Below are positions 18,763 to 27,091 of a stretch of DNA of 64,000 nucleotides, piece by piece (positions within the stretch are counted from its first letter, which is position 1; every line of letters starts with the position of its first letter). The notes below the pieces were generated by a model that did no database searches, was not told the origin of the DNA, and saw only the letters and a program-made list of their open reading frames with translations. The DNA is taken from the NCBI GenBank assembly GCA_965267335.1, contig OZ253953.1, positions 434,001-498,000 of the forward strand, written 5' to 3'. Source of the DNA: G965267335 sp965267335 (GTDB taxonomy: Bacteria; Bacteroidota; Bacteroidia; Cytophagales; JAAEPT01). Both the position numbers and the translations under genes were made by a program.

Positions 18763-18820
18763 AGGTAGACATGATTTGTTACTAATGTAATGCTATATCA
18801 GGAACTGATCAAGAACAACT

Positions 18821-19237
18821 TTTGGATAAAATTGTATTCTATTTCATTAGGAGACTCCTCTAGTAAATACTAGCAGTGTTTTGTATATATTAATATTGTA
18901 TTATTCTAATACATTTGAATTTTGAAACAGGAAAAATTTCGCTTGGTTTGGGTTATCCACATTTATTCTGCATTGTGATTTTGTTATAACCCTCTGTAAA
19001 ACAAATAATTAACATTGTTATCTTAAATTATGTGGAAAACAATCGCAATTTGTGGATAAAATAGACTTGATTTTAAAATTAACTTATTCTGAGTTGATTA
19101 AGGTTTTGGTTATGCCTTAAGTTAACTTAATATAAAGTCAATTTTAAGTGATTTGAGTAGTTTGGTGGTTACATTAATTGAGAATGCTCAAATCAGTGGG
19201 CACGCTTGTTGCCCGTTCATCGTTATACTGTGGAATA
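18821..19237. other. Candidate chromosomal replication origin (clustered DnaA boxes)
   Basis: The 512-bp gap between the nitronate monooxygenase gene and the next gene is AT-rich and holds DnaA boxes. TTATCCACA on plus at 18953-18961; TTTTCCACA on minus at 19031-19039; TTATCCACA on minus at 19051-19059; one-mismatch boxes on minus at 18821-18829 (TTATCCAAA) and 19229-19237. A strongly AT-rich stretch (about 19060-19150) adjoins them and could be the unwinding element. Gene strand bias in this window is weak, so support is from boxes and base composition only. No other gene-like content was seen in the gap. Confidence 0.45.
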
Positions 19238-19274
19238 GGAATGTGTTTGGCATCCTATTAGAAATTAAAGTAAT

Positions 19275-19448
19275 ATGAGATTAGTCTACTCGATACTATT
19301 GAGTCTATTCATAATAGTTGTGGTTTCCTCTTGCACCCGGAATAAAAAAATAGGGATTACCAAAGCCCCGGAGAAAAAATCATGGAAAGGAAATAAAGTA
19401 CCATGCCCAACTTGTGGAGACAAAGAAGAAAAGCTAAAAATCTTTTAG
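19275..19448 (+). CDS. Small cysteine-containing lipoprotein (57 aa)
   Basis: An ATG-started frame of 57 codons. Signal region MRLVYSILLSLFIIVVVSSC ends in the lipobox VSSC (Cys20). The mature part is only 37 residues, lysine-rich, with a CPTCGD motif near the end that could bind a metal or form a disulfide. A terminator follows immediately, which supports a real transcript. The candidate origin lies just upstream. Function unknown. Confidence 0.65.
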   Translation: MRLVYSILLSLFIIVVVSSCTRNKKIGITKAPEKKSWKGNKVPCPTCGDKEEKLKIF

Positions 19449-19452
19449 TAAA

Positions 19453-19495
19453 AAAGGCCATCCAATAATGAATGGCCTTTAAGGTTTTATTTTTT
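19453..19495. terminator. Bidirectional terminator between small lipoprotein and flotillin genes
   Basis: AAAGGCCAT (19453-19461) and ATGGCCTTT (19472-19480) form a perfect 9-bp stem with a 10-nt loop. A T-rich tract follows on plus (TTTTATTTTTT) and A-runs precede it (T-run on the minus strand). It can stop both converging genes; its downstream end touches the 3' end of the flotillin gene. Confidence 0.75.
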
Positions 19496-20932
19496 GCCTC
19501 CATCTGTTGGAGGGTCCTTAGGCTTATCCTTAGACTCCTTAATTTTGGCATCCACCGCTTCTTTAAGCTCTTTCTCCTTACCTTGCAATAATGCTGGTAA
19601 TTCCATGCCTGCCATATCGAACATCTCTTTCAGCGGAGGTAATGATTTCAACATTCCAGAGAGAAAATTAGCTGTAGCCGGAGTACCGTCACCATTTGAA
19701 CCTCCCATACTGTCCCAAACCGTGACTTTATCAATTTTAAGGTTTTTAATCGCCTCTACCTGCTTATCAATTATCTCAGGCAGCTTATCAGCAATCATCA
19801 GTAGTACAGCTTCCTTCGGTTGATCCCCAGCTGCTTTCACCAATCTTTCAAAACCTTCAGCCTGTTTACTCATTATTTCAAAGAGTCCTTTTGCCTCTGC
19901 TTGCATCTTAAACAGAATTGCATCTGCTTCACCGCGTGCATGCCTACGTATTCTTTCGGCTTCGGCCTCTGCATCGATTTGTACTTTCTCCTTATCTATC
20001 TGAGCCGGTATTACAATATCGGCTTCCTGGGTTGCTTTCTCTCTGGCAGCCCGCTGTTGCTCAGCCGCTTGCTCAGCCAGATATGCTTCCTGAAGCGCTT
20101 TAGCCGATTGTACTTTCTCAGCAGCTACTGCTTTTCTAGCTGCTTCCGCTTCCTTCTCTCTTTTAAGTGCCTCTGAATTTGCAATAGTAATTTTCGCCTG
20201 GTTCTCACCTTCAATTGCCGATGCGTCTGCTGCTGCAACCTGAGTTCTTTCATCCTTTTGTGCATTGGCCTCACCAATGGCTCCGTCTCTGTTCTTTTCT
20301 GCTACGCTCTTTTTGGCATCGTTAATTGCTTTAGCAGCTGCTTCCTTACCGAGGGCTTCTATATAACCTGACTCATCAACGATATCGGTTACGTTTACGT
20401 TGATCAATCTCAACCCAATTTTTTTCAGTTCATTCTCAACATTTGCGGAAACGTTTGCCAAAAACTTGTCACGATCTGAATTAATCTCTTCAATATCCAT
20501 TGTGGCAACTACCAGCCTTAGTTGACCGAACAAAATATCCTTTGCCAGCTCCTTTACGGACTCATGATTTAGACCCAGTAGTCGTTCTGCTGCGTTTTGC
20601 ATTACCCCAGGCTCCACAGATATACCAACGGTAAACCTGGAAGGTACGTCTACCCTTATGTTTTGCTTGCTCAGCGCACCTCGCAAATTTGCTTCAATGG
20701 ATATTGGGGTCAGATCGAGAAACGCATAGTTCTGAATAACCGGAACAATAAAGGCAGCGCCTCCATGCACACAGCGTGCTGATCTACTTGCTCCTTTAGG
20801 ACCCCGACCTACCTTACCATATACGACAAGGATTTTATCGGAAGGACAACGCTTATATCTTGATAACAGAGAGACAAAGAGCACAAAAATCGCGACAACT
20901 ATGATCGCAATCAGTACAATAGTATTTGACAT
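19487..20932 (-). CDS. Flotillin-like SPFH-domain membrane protein
   Basis: About 481 residues from the ATG at 20932 (MSNTIV). One N-terminal membrane segment (VLIAIIVVAIFVLFVSLLS) precedes an SPFH/band 7 domain (VYGKVGRGPKGASRSARCVHGG onward). A long alanine/glutamate/lysine coiled coil follows (about 200-350: AEKVQSAKALQEAYLAEQAAE region), then a flotillin C-terminal domain. A proline/lysine/aspartate-rich tail ends in DGGKK. Flotillins scaffold ordered membrane microdomains. Its start directly follows the TAA of the nfeD-like gene, and this flotillin-NfeD pairing is a known conserved arrangement. Confidence 0.9.
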   Translation of the reverse strand: MSNTIVLIAIIVVAIFVLFVSLLSRYKRCPSDKILVVYGKVGRGPKGASRSARCVHGGAAFIVPVIQNYAFLDLTPISIEANLRGALSKQNIRVDVPSRFTVGISVEPGVMQNAAERLLGLNHESVKELAKDILFGQLRLVVATMDIEEINSDRDKFLANVSANVENELKKIGLRLINVNVTDIVDESGYIEALGKEAAAKAINDAKKSVAEKNRDGAIGEANAQKDERTQVAAADASAIEGENQAKITIANSEALKREKEAEAARKAVAAEKVQSAKALQEAYLAEQAAEQQRAAREKATQEADIVIPAQIDKEKVQIDAEAEAERIRRHARGEADAILFKMQAEAKGLFEIMSKQAEGFERLVKAAGDQPKEAVLLMIADKLPEIIDKQVEAIKNLKIDKVTVWDSMGGSNGDGTPATANFLSGMLKSLPPLKEMFDMAGMELPALLQGKEKELKEAVDAKIKESKDKPKDPPTDGGKK

Positions 20933-20941
20933 GAAATCCAT

Positions 20942-21535
20942 TTATATATCTTTTTTAACTAATAACACTTGATTATTTACCACTCCGATAACTCTTACTA
21001 TCGTCCCTGTAGGAATGTCTTCTTCTTCCTCAGTTATCGCTTGTAATTCTCTTGTGGAACCCTGAATGTTGATTTGAACCTTTCCCATCCCTCCTTTTTT
21101 AGCTTTGATTGGAATATATACTTCTGCTATTTCGTCCACCGCGTCCGACATCTTAAAGTTTCCGCTCTCAGCCAGTTTATAAATGAAGTAAGTAATGGCC
21201 GCGTAAGTCAACATCATCAAGAATCCAACCAAGGTTGCCCAAAATATTGTCATTCCTTTGGAAGAACCATTGGAATAGGCCACAATACCTGTCCACCCAA
21301 AAACTGTAAAGAAAATGATGAAATTCTTTAATGATAAAATTTGAAAGCCCGCTCCAACATCACCGTCTCCATCTGTATCAACATCGAGATCGCCATCAAA
21401 ATCAGCGCTATCTGCACCTCCTCCTGAAATTCCAAAGATGGTTAGTACTGACTGGATCAGAAAGAATAAGGTAAAGGGCAATGCGATGTACCAAAATACC
21501 TTTTCAAAACCATCAAGCTGTGCAAAAAAATCCAT
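20942..21535 (-). CDS. NfeD-like membrane protein with OB-fold C terminus
   Basis: 197 residues. Three or so membrane segments: WYIALPFTLFFLIQSVLTIF, LKNFIIFFTVFGWTGIVAYS and MTIFWATLVGFLMMLTYAAIT. An acidic linker DFDGDLDVDTDGDGDVG (about 45-62), which could bind calcium, separates the first two. The C-terminal ~70 residues (GKVQINIQGSTRELQAITEEEEDIPTG, VVNNQVLLVKK) match the NfeD soluble OB-fold. It is the upstream gene of the flotillin and presumably works with it in membrane organisation. Confidence 0.8.
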   Translation of the reverse strand: MDFFAQLDGFEKVFWYIALPFTLFFLIQSVLTIFGISGGGADSADFDGDLDVDTDGDGDVGAGFQILSLKNFIIFFTVFGWTGIVAYSNGSSKGMTIFWATLVGFLMMLTYAAITYFIYKLAESGNFKMSDAVDEIAEVYIPIKAKKGGMGKVQINIQGSTRELQAITEEEEDIPTGTIVRVIGVVNNQVLLVKKDI

Positions 21536-21645
21536 TTAAGAATTGTTTAGTAATCGGTTTTATTCAACAATATATGACTTTTCAAATAATGCTGATGTTA
21601 TACAGATACTAAACTTTATAAATAGGTTGCCTGAGGAACAAAAAA

Positions 21646-22566
21646 TTATTCCAGTCCCAGCTTTTCACGGAGATAAGAATCTTTATTCGCGTTCTTGTTC
21701 CAGTAATCCGACTTGATTGATTTATTGATAACCGCAGAGGTTGTCAGCTTCTTTTTCCCCTCTCCAAAACCACTCATATAGCTCTCTTCCCATGAAATAA
21801 TCTGGTGTGGGAAGCTTTTCTGAAATCTGATTTTAAGAGTTCGGTCCAGCTCGGGGTAATGAACCGTATATTCATTCAGACTATCAACCAAATAATCTTC
21901 GGTTAAACTCAACCTGGCCTCATAAGCTTTATTTTCTTTATGCATCAGGCGAACGTAAAATGTCGCGGGCAGCAATTTTTTTGTGCCGGTTGGTAAATCC
22001 TTTGGGTTTAACCTGATTCGGGTCCAGATTTCATCTTCTAATAAATCGGCTGACAACGTCTCCTCACTATCTCCTTCCGATTCAAAATACGACCTTGTTG
22101 TAACCCTGTAAGAACTGCCTTTCAGGTTATATTGCGAAAAAACATGACCGCACCATTCTTGAGATGTCATAGTGGTTTTCAATGATTTGGAATACTTTTG
22201 GAGGTCGACTGGCGTAAATACCGACTGCATCATTGAGTAAGGATAAATCCCCGTATTGAAGTTTTTGGTCATATTCAGTTTCAAAACTGTCACCTTATCC
22301 TCACCGGCTCCACTCGGGTTATCAAGTTTTACTTGTTTAGATTTTGAAAACCCTTCCGTGACAAACACCAGCACAGAATGTCCTTCACGAAGTTCTCCAT
22401 ACCGGGCTTGTTTCAGTTTATAGCTTGTCAACTCGGCTTCACCAGCATACCAGTACTTTGCAAATGCTGATTTTTCTTGTATCCCGCTAAGCGTATTTTT
22501 CGGGTTCTGTGAACGCGAGCATGCTGTTATAAAAACTATTGAGGTGAGCAGCAATTGGATTTTCAT
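21646..22566 (-). CDS. Conserved Bacteroidota lipoprotein of unknown function
   Basis: Start set at the ATG at 22566, giving MKIQLLLTSIVFITAC with lipobox ITAC (Cys16); the longer frame has no signal before it. The mature protein is ~290 residues with KYWYAGEAELTSYKLKQARYGE, TKNFNTGIYPYSMMQSVFTP and SQEWCGHVFSQ, a pattern I recall as conserved across the phylum. Some databases label such proteins as septum formation inhibitor Maf, but no Maf nucleotide-pyrophosphatase motif is visible. Divergent from the lytic transglycosylase across a 93-bp gap, which probably holds both promoters. Confidence 0.75.
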   Translation of the reverse strand: MKIQLLLTSIVFITACSRSQNPKNTLSGIQEKSAFAKYWYAGEAELTSYKLKQARYGELREGHSVLVFVTEGFSKSKQVKLDNPSGAGEDKVTVLKLNMTKNFNTGIYPYSMMQSVFTPVDLQKYSKSLKTTMTSQEWCGHVFSQYNLKGSSYRVTTRSYFESEGDSEETLSADLLEDEIWTRIRLNPKDLPTGTKKLLPATFYVRLMHKENKAYEARLSLTEDYLVDSLNEYTVHYPELDRTLKIRFQKSFPHQIISWEESYMSGFGEGKKKLTTSAVINKSIKSDYWNKNANKDSYLREKLGLE

Positions 22567-22659
22567 AAATCTGACTTTGTTAGTTAAATTAATTATTTCT
22601 GCAAAAAGTTCCGTTGATAATTGGGTTTCATTAATAAGGGAAATAACTTTCTGAGACAT

Positions 22660-23622
22660 ATGAAAAATGTCCTTTTTATTTTTTGCAATCTGCTCCTTAT
22701 TGCTTGTTCAAGTCAACCGGAACAAACTCAAATTGATGTGCCGGACAACTCTCAGGAATCCACGGTGAGCCCGGATTCTGCTTCGCTAAGAATTCAACAA
22801 AAGGTTACAGCGATACCGATACCTGACTCTTTAAGCTTTTGTGGAGAACCCGTTCCTCTCGATCAGGCGGATATACGAGAGCGACTCGAAGTGGAATTAT
22901 TAGCCAATACTTACCGACACTCGAGAACGATGTTGATTCTGGAGAGAAGTAAGCGATGGAAATCTATGATAGAAGATATATTGGAAAGCGAGGGAGTTCC
23001 GAAGGACTTTTTCTATCTGGCTATTGCAGAAAGTGAGCTAAGTAATGTAGCGAAGTCCCCTGCAGGAGCAATGGGAATGTGGCAGATTATGAAAGGCACC
23101 GGAAAGGAATACGGTCTTCAGCTCGATAAATGGGTAGATCAACGCAGAGACCCCGAACTCTCCACTAAAGTGGCTTGTGAATATATCAAAAAAGCCTACG
23201 ATAAATTTAACAACTGGACCCTCGTGGCAGCATCTTATAATATGGGAATGGCAGGTGTCCGCAACAGGCTCGATGAACAATTAGTCGATTCTTATTATGA
23301 CCTATTCCTTTATGAAGAAACTTCAAGGTATGTCTTCCGTATTTTAGCCTTCAAAGTGATTATAGAAAATCCTGAGGTTTACGGCTATTACCTCCCTACA
23401 GACTCTCTTTACCAACCCCTGGAATTTGACACATTAACGGTTTCCGAAGACATTGATAACCTGAATGAATTTGCCAAAAAACACGGCACCAACTACAAGC
23501 TTCTGCGTCAATACAATCCGTGGCTAAATGATGGCAGGAATTATGTTTTAAAAGTTCCGAAAAAACTGGAATACATTTTTAGAATTCCCCGAGCAACATC
23601 TATTAGAGACGATTCTCTTTAG
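22660..23622 (+). CDS. MltD-like membrane-bound lytic transglycosylase
   Basis: Start set at the ATG at 22660 (MKNVLFIFCNLLLIAC, lipobox LIAC). The SLT domain occupies about residues 95-230: AIAESELS with the catalytic glutamate, SPAGAMGMWQIMKGTGKEYGL, DPELSTKVACEYIKKAYDKF and VAASYNMGMAGV. The C-terminal segment (FAKKHGTNYKLLRQYNPWL ... YVLKVPKK) resembles a single LysM-type peptidoglycan-binding unit. Cleaves glycan strands with anhydro-muramic acid formation, acting from the outer membrane inner leaflet. The 3' end overlaps the next, convergent gene by 20 bp. Confidence 0.9.
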   Translation: MKNVLFIFCNLLLIACSSQPEQTQIDVPDNSQESTVSPDSASLRIQQKVTAIPIPDSLSFCGEPVPLDQADIRERLEVELLANTYRHSRTMLILERSKRWKSMIEDILESEGVPKDFFYLAIAESELSNVAKSPAGAMGMWQIMKGTGKEYGLQLDKWVDQRRDPELSTKVACEYIKKAYDKFNNWTLVAASYNMGMAGVRNRLDEQLVDSYYDLFLYEETSRYVFRILAFKVIIENPEVYGYYLPTDSLYQPLEFDTLTVSEDIDNLNEFAKKHGTNYKLLRQYNPWLNDGRNYVLKVPKKLEYIFRIPRATSIRDDSL

Positions 23623-24172
23623 ACCAACTTCTGATTTTGACATAAGCATCGTAAGCTCTGCCCAAAAACATAAAACCAAACCCTTCAAAAAGAAACCAAA
23701 GGAATAGCCAACCAATGTAGATCATGTGAAGATAAGTGAATAAGTATACCAATCCAGCAAGGACAGAAACACTCCGGACTACTATCACTATAGTAAGAGA
23801 GTCTAAACCTGAATCCTTCTTACCGAAAAAAGTAGCAAACTGAGTCAAGGCGAAGACACCGAGAATGGTTGCCATAATATGTGCATCCTGTGACCTCACC
23901 ATACCTGCACGTATACCAAAAGCGAACAGTATAGCTAAAGTCAGGTGCGATATGGCCATTACAAGTATAGTGTACCTACCGAACAATATTTTTCGCTTTT
24001 GTTGCTCGATATCAACATCTACCTCTTTTGAATCCAGCGCAGCCTTCCAACCACCACCACTCATGCTAAACTTTGCTCGTTCTTCGTATGTGCCGAGGAT
24101 AGGATAATTACACTCGTTGCAATTATAATTATCGTATTCATTTCTGGCGCCACAGTTCGGACATTCGTTCAT
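23603..24172 (-). CDS. Zinc-ribbon membrane protein
   Basis: 189 residues. The N terminus has two CxxC pairs (ECPNCGARNEYDNYNCNECNY), a zinc-ribbon. A ~45-residue linker follows, then four hydrophobic segments (GRYTILVMAISHLTLAILFAFG, HIMATILGVFALTQFATFFG, TIVIVVRSVSVLAGLVYLFT, YIGWLFLWFLFEGFGFMFLG). No enzyme motif is visible. Likely a small cytoplasm-facing zinc-ribbon protein anchored in the inner membrane; role unknown. Confidence 0.7.
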   Translation of the reverse strand: MNECPNCGARNEYDNYNCNECNYPILGTYEERAKFSMSGGGWKAALDSKEVDVDIEQQKRKILFGRYTILVMAISHLTLAILFAFGIRAGMVRSQDAHIMATILGVFALTQFATFFGKKDSGLDSLTIVIVVRSVSVLAGLVYLFTYLHMIYIGWLFLWFLFEGFGFMFLGRAYDAYVKIRSWSKENRL

Positions 24173-24282
24173 TGGTACTAAAGATTATTGCATTCTCAAA
24201 CAAAATGTACAAATCTAACGTAAGAAGTACATAAAATTCATTAATTTAAATTCCAATGTAGCACTTATCCAAATCCACAGAT

Positions 24283-24735
24283 ATGGTCGAAAATTTTACT
24301 TATCACGAAGCACTTTTAGGATTAACTCATGTAGTCGGCTGGGCAGATGGCGCAAATCAAAACTCAGAGACAGATGCCAAAGTACAAATGATCATGCACG
24401 AACAAATTCCGACATCCACATTGGAGAATTTTAAAATCAAAAAAGAAAGCCTGGGGAATCACGATGCAACCTTCGATTATTCGATTCAAGCATTAAAGGG
24501 TTGTTCCAGTGACCAAAAAATTAATGCTTGTGCATGGATGTATTCTATCGCTCTTGTAGCAGCAACTGGGTTAGATGGCGAACTGGATTACGATCATGAC
24601 AAGTGGATCGTAAACAATAGTAATGTCGATGCTGAGGAAAAAGTATGGGTTGATAAAGCTATTGCTGCTCTGGGGCTTAGTGAACAAGAGGTTCGGGCGG
24701 CTTATGACAAACTGCCTGAAATAAAACGCATCTAA
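24283..24735 (+). CDS. TerB-like small alpha-helical protein
   Basis: 150 residues, soluble, no signal peptide. Helical pattern with ALLGLTHVVGWADGANQNSETDAKV early and VAATGLDGELDYDHDKWIV later. The repeated aspartate-glycine plus downstream acidic residues recall the TerB/DjlA-type fold (tellurite-resistance-like), but similarity is weak. First gene of a run of four; the next gene begins at the base after its stop (TAA then TTG), suggesting coupled translation. Confidence 0.6.
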   Translation: MVENFTYHEALLGLTHVVGWADGANQNSETDAKVQMIMHEQIPTSTLENFKIKKESLGNHDATFDYSIQALKGCSSDQKINACAWMYSIALVAATGLDGELDYDHDKWIVNNSNVDAEEKVWVDKAIAALGLSEQEVRAAYDKLPEIKRI

Positions 24736-25533
24736 TTGAAGTCGCTTCTATTACTTTTTATACTGCCTGCCGCTCTATTCGGTCAATCAATTAAAGGCAC
24801 CTGGAAAGGTGAGCTCACTCAGGATATCGGAGCTCCGTACACGGATTATTATTTCAGAATGGATTTAGAAGTGCAAGATGGTAAGGTCTCCGGCTCCAGT
24901 AAAATCCAATTAAAAAGTGACAGTTCCGTTTACGGTGTTATGTCCATTACCGGTACTTTCAAAGATAGCGCCCTGACATTTCAGGAATCCGTCCCCAGCG
25001 AAAGCACCATCAAAACCGAAAATTTTTCCTGGTGTATCAAAAAAGGTGTTCTCTACCTGACAAAAGAGGGAGATGACCTTTACCTCAAGGGTAACTGGGA
25101 AGGCAAGGTTCCATGGGGGCCCTGCAAGCCTGGCACAATTTCCATACGCAATACGGATGACACCCAAGCCGATCCGGAGGAACAAAAATTGGAAGATCGG
25201 GATGTCATAGGCGGCCAAAAAGTTTTTGTGAGCTCAGATAGTATAACCATTAAGCTCTATGACCATAAGCGTATCGATAATGATATTATCTCGCTAAAAT
25301 TTAACGGTGAGCTCATCGTCAAAAACTATGTACTAAAGGGTAAACCTTTGATTATAAAATTAAAGATCAATAAAAATGCCAGCAACCCACTGGTTATGTA
25401 TGCCCACAATCTGGGAAAAATTCCACCAAATACCGCTGCACTCGAAGTTCTTGATGATAAGAACAAACAAAAGCTTAAATTGCAGTCAAATTTGAAAGAA
25501 TCCGATTCGGTCGACATTATTTATAAACCTTGA
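24736..25533 (+). CDS. Secreted protein of unknown function
   Basis: 265 residues. The TTG start at 24736 directly follows the previous stop; MKSLLLLFILPAALFGQ is a signal peptide cleaved after about residue 16-17. The mature part begins IKGTWKGEL with alternating beta-strand character (about 18-135), lipocalin-like in look only. A second beta-rich half (KVFVSSDSITIKLYDH onward, about 155-265) resembles modules I have seen in Bacteroidota surface proteins. No catalytic residues identified. Ends 4 bp inside the next gene (TTGA overlap). Confidence 0.65.
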   Translation: MKSLLLLFILPAALFGQSIKGTWKGELTQDIGAPYTDYYFRMDLEVQDGKVSGSSKIQLKSDSSVYGVMSITGTFKDSALTFQESVPSESTIKTENFSWCIKKGVLYLTKEGDDLYLKGNWEGKVPWGPCKPGTISIRNTDDTQADPEEQKLEDRDVIGGQKVFVSSDSITIKLYDHKRIDNDIISLKFNGELIVKNYVLKGKPLIIKLKINKNASNPLVMYAHNLGKIPPNTAALEVLDDKNKQKLKLQSNLKESDSVDIIYKP

Positions 25534-26456
25534 TCCTCAAAAAAGCATTCTATTCTCTTTTGTTCCTTCTTCTTGGCTTAAGCTTTACAAGCTTTTGTCA
25601 ACTTACAGAAACCTATGAAATTCAGGATTTCAGCCCAGAAGTATTATCTAAGAATCATATCCGAATTATTACCGGGTGGGAATATCATAGTTCAGAAAAG
25701 AATTCAAAAATCACTTTAAAGACCAAACAATCGTACCGCCTTTTCGATCGTGGTGGCCGCTTGATCGAAGAGATTTTCTACTGGGAATACTCCGATATCG
25801 GTCACCTCAACAAGAAATTTAATTATGACACTTTGGGCAGATTGAAAAAAATGACCCAAGCATTTGGTGATAGCATTGAACTGGTAGAATATTATGAATA
25901 TGACTCTCTTCATCGGGTAGCTGCCTGGAAGGTGGATTTTACAGAAGGGGGTGATGAATTTGACTTCACCAAATACATCAACTATGACCATCATGGCAAC
26001 CCGGTTTCCCAGAGGATCCAACTCAAAGACAGGGAACGAAATGACACCATCAAAAACTATTATGAAGGTGATGATTTGGTGCTCTCACTGAAATTAAGTG
26101 ATACATCAAGCGTAGCAGACAGTATAGTGTATCAACGAAATCTTGGCGATACATTATGGAAGAAATCGTATTACGAAGGAGGCACTATCATCTACAAACA
26201 AACACTCATTCAGGACAAGGAAAGCAGAGTTTACCGGACAATAAACTACAAGGATGGCAAACTTTTGAAAATAAACTATCATCGTTATCACATGAATGGT
26301 AACATACTTCAGAACAGAACATTTCATCACTATGTACAAGGCAATTTCAAAAAGATTTATACTTATGATGAAAAGGGGTTGCCAAAAACCAAAGTTGTAT
26401 ATAAAAACAAAGAAGATCCCGAAACAATCGTGAAATACGAATTCGGCTATTACTAA
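25530..26456 (+). CDS. Secreted repeat protein (YD/MORN-like strands)
   Basis: 308 residues; TTG start at 25530 overlaps the upstream stop by 4 bp. Signal peptide FYSLLFLLLGLSFTSFCQ. The mature protein has short tyrosine- and lysine-rich repeats such as YDTLGRLKKMTQAFGD, YEYDSLHRVAAWKVD, INYKDGKLLKINYHRY and YTYDEKGLPKTKVVYK. These look like YD or MORN-type repeats that build antiparallel beta structures. Likely periplasmic or outer-membrane associated. Function unknown. Confidence 0.6.
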   Translation: MILKKAFYSLLFLLLGLSFTSFCQLTETYEIQDFSPEVLSKNHIRIITGWEYHSSEKNSKITLKTKQSYRLFDRGGRLIEEIFYWEYSDIGHLNKKFNYDTLGRLKKMTQAFGDSIELVEYYEYDSLHRVAAWKVDFTEGGDEFDFTKYINYDHHGNPVSQRIQLKDRERNDTIKNYYEGDDLVLSLKLSDTSSVADSIVYQRNLGDTLWKKSYYEGGTIIYKQTLIQDKESRVYRTINYKDGKLLKINYHRYHMNGNILQNRTFHHYVQGNFKKIYTYDEKGLPKTKVVYKNKEDPETIVKYEFGYY

Positions 26457-26466
26457 AGCACAAAAA

Positions 26467-27042
26467 ATGAGTTTCTTAAAACAAACTTTTAACGACTACA
26501 AGCACACTGGAGCAATTGCAGCGAGCTCAAAGAATCTGGCCAAGCTCTTTATGAAGACGGGTGATATCGCCAATAAAAAAGTGGTTGTTGAGTTTGGTCC
26601 GGGCACAGGAATATTCACCGAACATATTATCAAGACACTGCCTAAAGACGGTATCTATTTCGGCCTTGAGCTTAATGAATCATTTGTAGAACGAACCAGA
26701 AAAAGGTGCCCTGAAGCAACCATTTATCATGACTCTGCACAAAACGTGTTGAAATATCTGAAGGAAAACAATGTAGAACAATGTGACTGTATTATCTCCG
26801 GATTACCATTCGCCAATTTTGATGAAAAACTACAAGATGAAATTCTACAGGCTGCAGTCGATGCACTCAAGCCAGGAGGAGAGTTCTTAACTTTTGCTTA
26901 CACTGTAGGACTATTGACCAAGAAAGGGAAAAAGTTCAAGAAAAAGCTACCACAATTTTTTGAGAAAGTCACAAAAACCAGAACTGTTATTGGAAATTTA
27001 CCACCCGCATTTATCTATCACGCTTACAAGGGTTTGAAGTAA
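26467..27042 (+). CDS. PmtA-like SAM-dependent methyltransferase
   Basis: 191 residues, no signal peptide. N-terminal TGAIAASSKNLAKLFM then VVVEFGPGTGIFTEHI (SAM motif I), GLELNESF (motif II acidic residue), IISGLPFANF (motif IV) and LKPGGEFLTFAYT. This set is typical of phospholipid N-methyltransferases of the PmtA type and their rRNA dimethylase-like cousins. Phosphatidylethanolamine is a plausible substrate, but this is inferred. Last gene of a run of four plus-strand genes, 10 bp after the repeat protein. Confidence 0.75.
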   Translation: MSFLKQTFNDYKHTGAIAASSKNLAKLFMKTGDIANKKVVVEFGPGTGIFTEHIIKTLPKDGIYFGLELNESFVERTRKRCPEATIYHDSAQNVLKYLKENNVEQCDCIISGLPFANFDEKLQDEILQAAVDALKPGGEFLTFAYTVGLLTKKGKKFKKKLPQFFEKVTKTRTVIGNLPPAFIYHAYKGLK

Positions 27043-27091
27043 AGGAGGTATAAGTTTAGGTTAGCGTATTTTTTGCGGGATCTTTCATCCT

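Noticed and set aside
21646..22566. Label as septum formation inhibitor Maf
   Set aside because: The lipoprotein lacks Maf motifs; I recall that name as a database misannotation.
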